A DNA stretch of 64,000 nucleotides. It comes from JADKAV01 sp963732355. Its GTDB lineage: Bacteria > Actinomycetota > Actinomycetes > S36-B12 > UBA10799. The stretch lies in contig CAVSZD010000011.1 of NCBI GenBank assembly GCA_963732355.1, forward strand, positions 310,001 through 374,000, given 5' to 3'. The notes beneath the pieces were generated by a model. It was not told the DNA's origin. It did not search any database and saw only the letters and a program-made list of their open reading frames with translations. Both the position numbers and the translations under genes were made by a program. This document shows, piece after piece, positions 59,469 to 64,000 of the stretch (the first letter of the stretch is position 1; each line of letters begins with the position of its first letter).

Positions 59469-59914
59469 GCCGCGGTCCCCCGGCTTGCGATGACGCTACG
59501 CGTGCTCACGAGCAACTCCCCGGCGACGGTGACCACATCGGCCTGCGTCGTGAGGTACTCGTTCTTGCCCCGTGTTGCGATGTCCGCGATGAACGACTTT
59601 ACGATCACTTCGTCTCCGGCGACCATCGGCCGCTTGTACTCGAAGCCCTGTTCCCCGTGCACGACCCTGGCGTAGTCCAGACCGAGCTCGGGGTCGAACA
59701 TGGCAGTTGCCATCGCCTTCATCGTCAACGAGAAGGCGAACGTCGGTGGGGCCGGCAGATCCGAATAGCCCAGAGCCCGCGCCGCGTCCAGACTGTGGAA
59801 CACCGGCGACGTGTCCGCAATGGCCATCGCGAACTCGCGGATCTTCTCGCGGCCGATCAAGTACGGATCAGTGTCGGGATATCTCTTGCCGATGAAGTCG
59901 GGGTTCAGCGCCAT
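59465..59914 (-). CDS. hadA: MaoC-like dehydratase N-terminal-type protein, HadA type
   Basis: 149 residues, hotdog fold, the non-catalytic substrate-binding partner of HadB: PDFIGKRYPDTDPYLIGREKIREFA, LPAPPTFAFSL, VVHGEQGFEYKRPMVAGDEV. TAGGCT lies six bases before ATG 59914, so the hadA-hadB-murB unit is probably leaderless at its start. Confidence 0.92.
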   Translation of the reverse strand: MALNPDFIGKRYPDTDPYLIGREKIREFAMAIADTSPVFHSLDAARALGYSDLPAPPTFAFSLTMKAMATAMFDPELGLDYARVVHGEQGFEYKRPMVAGDEVIVKSFIADIATRGKNEYLTTQADVVTVAGELLVSTRSVIASRGTAA

Positions 59915-59920
59915 GCTGCC

Positions 59921-59926
59921 AGCCTA
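59921..59926 (-). promoter_or_regulatory. -10 hexamer TAGGCT, leaderless start of hadA
   Basis: Six bases to ATG 59914 on the minus strand. Confidence 0.55.
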
Positions 59927-59966
59927 ATTGCAGACCCGGGGATGATTACCGCCCGTGACGGAAGCG

Positions 59967-60131
59967 TCAGCGAGTTTCCTTGTGCTCGGTGTGCTTCTTG
60001 CACGTCGGGCAGAACTTCTTCAGCTCAATACGGTCCGGGTCATTACGCCGGTTCTTGCGCGTGATGTAGTTGCGGTTCTTGCACTCCACACACGCCATCG
60101 TGATCTTGGGGCGTACATCTGATTTCGCCAC
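59967..60131 (-). CDS. rpmG: 50S ribosomal protein L33 (zinc type)
   Basis: 54 residues, VAKSDVRPKITMACVECKNR, ending KKFCPTCKKHTEHKETR. Two CxxC pairs show the zinc-binding (C+) form. GTG 60131 with GAAAGG upstream. Preceded by tRNA-Met and tRNA-Thr on the same strand. Confidence 0.97.
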   Translation of the reverse strand: MAKSDVRPKITMACVECKNRNYITRKNRRNDPDRIELKKFCPTCKKHTEHKETR

Positions 60132-60155
60132 GGCGAACCTTTCATAGTGGTGTTG

Positions 60156-60229
60156 TAGCGGAGGCCGGACTTGAACCGGCGACACAGCGATTATGAGCCG
60201 CTTGCTCTGCCAGGCTGAGCTACTCCGCC
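60156..60229 (-). tRNA. tRNA-Met (CAT), elongator-like
   Basis: Acceptor GGCGGAG/CTCCGCT, anticodon loop CTCATAA with CAT, T loop GTTCAAG. The anticodon stem AGCGG/TCGCT lacks the three G-C pairs of initiator tRNA. Isoleucine-decoding after lysidine modification cannot be fully excluded. Confidence 0.93.
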
Positions 60230-60254
60230 TCGGGAGGCCTTGGGGCCCCGGCCG

Positions 60255-60327
60255 AGCCCCTTTACGGAATCGAACCGTAGACCTTCTCCTTACCATGGAG
60301 ACGCTCTGCCGACTGAGCTAAAGGGGC
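60255..60327 (-). tRNA. tRNA-Thr (GGT)
   Basis: Acceptor GCCCCTT/AAGGGGC, anticodon loop ATGGTAA with GGT, T loop GTTCGAT. 73 nt, no encoded CCA. Confidence 0.96.
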
Positions 60328-60409
60328 AACTGCTCAAGCGTACAAGGTGGCGGCCACCGGCCCTCATGGCGGTGGGTCGTAATAGCCGCGAAACGCCCCC
60401 GTGACGCAC

Positions 60410-60415
60410 TACCCT
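60410..60415 (+). promoter_or_regulatory. -10 hexamer TACCCT, leaderless start at 60422
   Basis: Six bases to GTG 60422; decides this start over the longer frame opening at 60401. Confidence 0.55.
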
Positions 60416-60421
60416 AGGCGG

Positions 60422-62713
60422 GTGGGGCTGACGGCGACACGGCCAGCAGATCCGAATGAGGGGTCGCAATGGGTTGTGCCCCGGCCACGATGGATCCTGA
60501 TCCTGTTCGCACTCGCCGTCGTCGCCTACGCCGCTTACTCGCTCTGGCTGCTCACAGGGCCCCGCGAGTACATACCCGCGCGTGACCTCGTCCTCTACTG
60601 CACCCTGCTGGTGGTGCCGGTCGTGGCATTCAGCGGCCGGGCACTCATCGGGGGGCGCAGCCGCTGGGCCTGGTGGGCATTCGCGACCGGAAGCCTGATC
60701 TGGCTGACCGCCGAGGCCGGCTACACCGTGACCACCTCCGATGTGAGCGAAACCCCCGCGGCGTGGGTCGACTGGGCGTACATCCTTGCCAACCCGTTTC
60801 TGTACGCCGGCGTGCTCCTGCTCGCCTCAGCAGTGATGCAGCAGGCCGTGCCAGCGGTCTGGCTCGACGGCCTGGTAATCGCTTTGGCCGGCTGCGCAAT
60901 CGGATCCTTGCTCGTCCCCGATCTGTTGGCCGAGGTCATGGGCTCACCGGCGCAGATCGTGATTGCGGTCAGCGACCCATTGACCGCACTTCTGCTCTTG
61001 AGCCTCGTGCTCGCGATAGTCGCACTGCTGGGCCGCGCGGCGGGCCCAATGTGGTGGCTGCTGCTGGCAGGAGCGGCGCTGATGTGGATCGCGGACATCC
61101 TGTGGCTCTTCGGACTTGACGATCAGACGTACTTCAACGGTTCGTTGATCGATCTGGGCTGGCCGACGAGCCTGTTTCTCATGGCCGCGGCGGCCTGGAC
61201 GCGCCCAGTGCGTGGACCCATCAACCGCGACGCAGGCTGGCTGCTGCCGCTGACCGTGACCATGGTCGCGTTCGCAATCGTGCTGTTCGCCACCCGCCAA
61301 CCGGTCCCACTGGCCACTGTGCTGCTGGCCGCCGGAGCTGTTCTGGCCGGCGGGGCACGCAGCGTACTCGCCTTCCGATCGGCCTCAGCACGCTCCGAGG
61401 CGCAGCGCCAAGCTGCCACCGACGATGTGACCGGTTTGGCCAATCGACGAGGTTTGGCCCTTGCGCTGGACGGCGAACTGACCGACCAACAGGCGCTACT
61501 GCTTGTGCACATCGATCATTTCCGGCAGATCAACGACACCCTTGGGCATCAAGCCGGCGACGAGGTGCTCGGACAGGTCGGCGAGCGCTTCGCAGCCACT
61601 GTCGGTCCGGGCTGTACCGTGGCACGGCTCGGCGACAACGAGTTCGCGATCCTGCTACCGCCGGGGTCGGGGCTGCTTGAGGCGACGACCACGGCCGAGG
61701 GACTGCAGAGGTGCGTCGCGACTCCATTTCGGGCCACGGGCATCGAGTTGGCCGTGGAGATCAGCGTCGGCATCGCCTTCCATCCCCACCATGGTTCCAC
61801 CTTGTCCGAATTACTGCGCACGGCCGACCGTGCCGTGTTCCGGGCGAAGCGGGACCGAGCCGGCAGCCTCGTTTACGACCCTCGCTGGCACTCCGACGAC
61901 GAGGGCAGCCTGTTGATGATCCAGGAGCTGCGCCGCGGTCTGGATCGCGGTGAGTTCGCCTGCCACTACCAACCTCAGATGGACGTGCTCACCAACGAGG
62001 TTCCAGCCGTCGAGGCGCTCCTTCGTTGGCAACACCCCGAAAGAGGTCTCATCCCGGCCGGGCAGTTCCTGCCGATGCTCGAGCAGACCGCACTGATCCG
62101 TCCGGTGGCCGACTTCGTCCTGGCCACGAGCCTTGCTCAATTGCGGGCCTGGGACAAGACCGGGCTGCAGTTGCGGATGTCCGTGAACTTGTCGGCCACG
62201 AACCTGATGGACCGGGCACTGCCCCTGAAGGTCGCGCAGATGTTGTCCGCCCATCAGATCCCCGCGGACCGCCTGACTCTCGAGATCACAGAGACCGTCC
62301 TGACCGCGGACCGGGAACGAGTGCACACCGTCTTAGGGCAATTGCACGAACTCGGGGTGCAGTTGTCCATCGACGATTACGGCGCCGGTTACAGCTCTTT
62401 GAGCCAGATAGGCCGACTGTCCGCGCGCGAACTGAAATTGGACCGGGGCTTCGTCACAGGCGTGGGACAGCGTGGAGACCTGCGCTCCATCTTGTCGGCC
62501 ACAGTGCATCTGGCTCACGGTCTGCGCCTGCGCATGGTCGCCGAGGGCGTGGAGACGGCCAGCGACCTCGACCAGGTCCGCCTAGCTGGCTGCGACCTTG
62601 CCCAGGGCTACTTCATCAGTGCCGCGCGTGCGTCTACCGACATCACCGAATGGCTGTTGGCGCGTCATCAGGAACAGAAGAACGAGTCCGGGGTCAAGCC
62701 CCGGTTCACGTGA
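60422..62713 (+). CDS. membrane GGDEF-EAL protein, probable c-di-GMP phosphodiesterase
   Basis: 763 residues. The N-terminal ~300 hold about eight to nine membrane helices (sensor region). The GGDEF domain is degenerate: the signature reads RLGDNEFAI, although HIDHFRQINDTLGHQAGDE is typical, so it probably does not synthesise c-di-GMP. The EAL domain is intact: EALLRWQHPERG, NLSATNLMD, EITETVL, SIDDYGAGYSSL, ELKLDRGFV and VAEGVET. I infer a c-di-GMP-degrading enzyme, perhaps GTP-regulated through GGDEF. Confidence 0.93.
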   Translation: MGLTATRPADPNEGSQWVVPRPRWILILFALAVVAYAAYSLWLLTGPREYIPARDLVLYCTLLVVPVVAFSGRALIGGRSRWAWWAFATGSLIWLTAEAGYTVTTSDVSETPAAWVDWAYILANPFLYAGVLLLASAVMQQAVPAVWLDGLVIALAGCAIGSLLVPDLLAEVMGSPAQIVIAVSDPLTALLLLSLVLAIVALLGRAAGPMWWLLLAGAALMWIADILWLFGLDDQTYFNGSLIDLGWPTSLFLMAAAAWTRPVRGPINRDAGWLLPLTVTMVAFAIVLFATRQPVPLATVLLAAGAVLAGGARSVLAFRSASARSEAQRQAATDDVTGLANRRGLALALDGELTDQQALLLVHIDHFRQINDTLGHQAGDEVLGQVGERFAATVGPGCTVARLGDNEFAILLPPGSGLLEATTTAEGLQRCVATPFRATGIELAVEISVGIAFHPHHGSTLSELLRTADRAVFRAKRDRAGSLVYDPRWHSDDEGSLLMIQELRRGLDRGEFACHYQPQMDVLTNEVPAVEALLRWQHPERGLIPAGQFLPMLEQTALIRPVADFVLATSLAQLRAWDKTGLQLRMSVNLSATNLMDRALPLKVAQMLSAHQIPADRLTLEITETVLTADRERVHTVLGQLHELGVQLSIDDYGAGYSSLSQIGRLSARELKLDRGFVTGVGQRGDLRSILSATVHLAHGLRLRMVAEGVETASDLDQVRLAGCDLAQGYFISAARASTDITEWLLARHQEQKNESGVKPRFT

Positions 62714-62716
62714 TGG

Positions 62717-62799
62717 TGGCGGGTGCTGGGTTCGAACCAGCGTAGGCGTATGCCGACGGATTTACAGTCCGTTCCCTTTGGCCACTCGGGCAACCCGCC
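62717..62799 (-). tRNA. tRNA-Tyr (GTA)
   Basis: 83 nt with a long variable arm; acceptor GGCGGGT/ACCCGCC, anticodon loop CTGTAAA with GTA, T loop GTTCGAA, discriminator A. Confidence 0.96.
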
Positions 62800-62829
62800 A
62801 AGGTGCGTTAGCAGGATACACGGTCGCAG

Positions 62830-62835
62830 TATTGT
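62830..62835 (+). promoter_or_regulatory. -10 hexamer TATTGT, leaderless start of yajQ
   Basis: Six bases to ATG 62842. Confidence 0.5.
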
Positions 62836-62841
62836 GCTCGC

Positions 62842-63333
62842 ATGGCAGACAGCAGTTTCGACATCGTGAGCAAGGTCGACCGGCAAGAGGCCGACAACGC
62901 ACTGAACCAAGCGGCCAAAGAACTGTCGCAACGCTTCGACTTCAAGAACACCGGAGCCGGTGTGCGGTGGACCGGTGAGATGTCCGTGGAGATCGAGGCG
63001 GGCACGGAGGAGCGGGCTTTGGCCGCGCTGGATGTGTTTCGCGACAAGCTGATCAAGCGCCAGATCTCACTCAAGGCATTCAAGGCCGATGACCCGCGCC
63101 TGTCGGGCAAGGAGTACAAGATCGCGGGCACGTTCCAGGCCGGGCTGAGCACCGAGAACGCCAAGAAGATCGCCAAGATCATCCGCGATGAGGGGCCCAA
63201 GGGTGTGAAGACTCAGGTGCAGGGCGACGAGTTGCGGGTGTCCGCCAAGTCGCGCGACGCCCTGCAAGAGGTCATCGCCCTCGTCAAGGACCAGGACCTC
63301 GATTTCGCTGTGCAGTTCGTCAACTATCGCTGA
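62842..63333 (+). CDS. yajQ: YajQ-family nucleotide-binding protein
   Basis: 163 residues, start DSSFDIVSKVDRQEADNALN, then RFDFKNT and the end VIALVKDQDLDFAVQFVNYR, matching the whole family. Members bind nucleotides, and some bind c-di-GMP and regulate transcription. Its position near the GGDEF-EAL gene invites a link, but the two are separated by a tRNA. Confidence 0.95.
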   Translation: MADSSFDIVSKVDRQEADNALNQAAKELSQRFDFKNTGAGVRWTGEMSVEIEAGTEERALAALDVFRDKLIKRQISLKAFKADDPRLSGKEYKIAGTFQAGLSTENAKKIAKIIRDEGPKGVKTQVQGDELRVSAKSRDALQEVIALVKDQDLDFAVQFVNYR

Positions 63334-63426
63334 GTGGGTTCGGCTTGGCGTCCGGGCCTCGCGTCCTGCCCGCGGCGTGGCGTCCGGCGCGCGGCGTGGC
63401 GTCCGGCGCGGGGCGTGGCGTCCTGG

Positions 63427-63492
63427 TTAGAGGTTGTGCTGTTGGTTAGCGAATCCACGCGTTGATTCGCTAACGAGGACCACAACCTCTAA
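63427..63492. repeat. 66-bp palindromic repeat, copy 5
   Basis: Left arm 63427-63449 is standard; right arm 63470-63492 has four mismatches (CTAACGAGGACC). The centre CGAATC...GATTCG is itself more symmetric than in copies 1-4. Confidence 0.9.
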
Positions 63493-63524
63493 CGCGGCCG
63501 GTTCAAGCCCGCGCCCGCGCCCGG

Positions 63525-63592
63525 GGCCTCGCCGCCTTGCCGGCCTCGCCGCCTCGCCGGCCTCGCCGCCTCGCCGGCCTCGCCGCCTCGCG
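63525..63592. repeat. 17-bp tandem repeat, four units
   Basis: GGCCTCGCCGCCTCGCC starts at 63525, 63542, 63559 and 63576. Related single units recur at 63744-63778. Confidence 0.88.
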
Positions 63593-63625
63593 GCCCGGTG
63601 TCCTGCCCGCGGCGTGGCGTCCTGG

Positions 63626-63691
63626 TTAGAGGTTGTGCTGTTGGTTAGCGAATCCACGCGTTGATTCGCTAACCAGGACCACAACCTCTAA
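63626..63691. repeat. 66-bp palindromic repeat, copy 6
   Basis: Left arm 63626-63648; right arm 63669-63691 with three mismatches (CCAGGACC). It shares the AGGACC change and long flanks with copy 5, so the two arose by a local duplication with 199-bp offset. Confidence 0.9.
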
Positions 63692-63793
63692 CGCGGCCGG
63701 TTCAAGCCCGCGCCCGCGCCCGGGGCCGATCCGCAGCGTCACCGGCCTCGCCGCCTTGCCGGCCCCGCCGCCTTGCCGCTAACGCGGGCCGGT

Positions 63794-64000
63794 TCAAGGG
63801 GTCCCGGCTTCCCAACTGAAGATCGCCTCGGGAGCCTGATCCGACCAGAGCAACGCGTCGAAGGGGCAGATGTCCACGCACAACCCGCACATCATGCAGG
63901 TTCGGTAGTCGATGACGAACCGGTCCAAATGCAGCGTGGAACGCTTGCGTCCGCCCTCCTCGCGCACTTCAAGGTGTGCCTCAAGGTCCAAGCACCACAC
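63794..64000 (-). CDS. 4Fe-4S ferredoxin-domain protein (NuoI-like), partial
   Basis: The last 69 codons of a gene that probably begins beyond the window. It has a full iron-sulfur cluster motif CMMCGLCVDICPFDAL preceded by RFVIDYRT, resembling the second cluster of NuoI-type subunits in actinobacterial NADH-quinone oxidoreductases. The start is not determinable, because codon 64000 is GTG but the domain looks truncated. Confidence 0.7.
   Translation of the reverse strand: MWCLDLEAHLEVREEGGRKRSTLHLDRFVIDYRTCMMCGLCVDICPFDALLWSDQAPEAIFSWEAGTP

Larger units (their letters stand above)
63334..63793. other. 460-bp repeat-rich gap
   Basis: Between convergent yajQ and the ferredoxin-like gene. It contains palindrome copies 5 and 6, GC-rich short tandem repeats and a partial palindrome flank at 63779-63797 (TAACGCGGGCCGGTTCAAG). 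No gene. Confidence 0.7.

Overview
The window is 64 kb of GC-rich actinobacterial chromosome. The placement rests on gene content and order: an acyl-CoA carboxylase locus with an epsilon subunit; the DUF3027/DUF2530 block beside serC and citrate synthase; rpmG-hadA-hadB-murB next to tRNA genes; secE-nusG-rplK-rplA-rplJ-rplL-rpoB-rpoC; Ku plus a stand-alone LigD polymerase; and many GTG starts. The sequence alone does not give genus or species.

Layout. 1-5.3 kb: two acyl-CoA dehydrogenases, a PEBP-like protein, purE/purK, a CoA-binding protein and a GtrA membrane protein. 5.3-6.3 kb: a DUF3885-like gene and a repeat-filled gap. 6.3-16 kb: lipid and biotin metabolism, with two carboxyltransferases, an epsilon subunit, a biotin carboxylase/BCCP subunit and a biotin protein ligase, plus a class III adenylyl cyclase, a PH-domain membrane protein, a glycosyltransferase and Maf. 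16-21.5 kb: a glycine-rich membrane protein, an NAD(P)H-quinone dehydrogenase, Ku, LigD polymerase and pirin. 21.6-26.3 kb: a compact nucleoside-catabolism operon (PNP, phosphosugar mutase, DeoC) that also carries a secreted RNase Sa-type ribonuclease and a barstar-VOC fusion. 26.3-35.2 kb: cold-shock protein, actinobacterial DUF genes, serC (frameshifted), citrate synthase, PdxH, a ParA pair, photolyase and a DtxR regulator. 35.4-41.2 kb: NlpC/P60 hydrolase, SDR, aldose epimerase-like protein and MMPL transporter. 41.5-44.8 kb: an ER-type (SipW-like) signal peptidase with five small secreted proteins, the best candidate for an undescribed surface system. 45-56.7 kb: rpoC-rpoB-rplL-rplJ-rplA-rplK-nusG-secE and tRNA-Trp. 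56.9-64 kb: aminotransferase, murB, hadB/hadA, rpmG, three more tRNAs, a GGDEF/EAL protein, yajQ and a partial ferredoxin-like gene.

Three genome-wide signals stand out. First, a 66-bp palindrome with an ACGCGT centre occurs six times, always between genes, often beside short tandem repeats that include its end sequence. Second, at least 13 start codons lie exactly six bases after a TANNNT -10 hexamer, which indicates leaderless transcripts; this was used to choose several starts. Third, single-base frameshifts break serC (twice), rpoC and rplJ, and probably the tail of the DUF3027 gene. Since rpoC and rplJ are essential, most of these are probably assembly indels rather than true pseudogenes.
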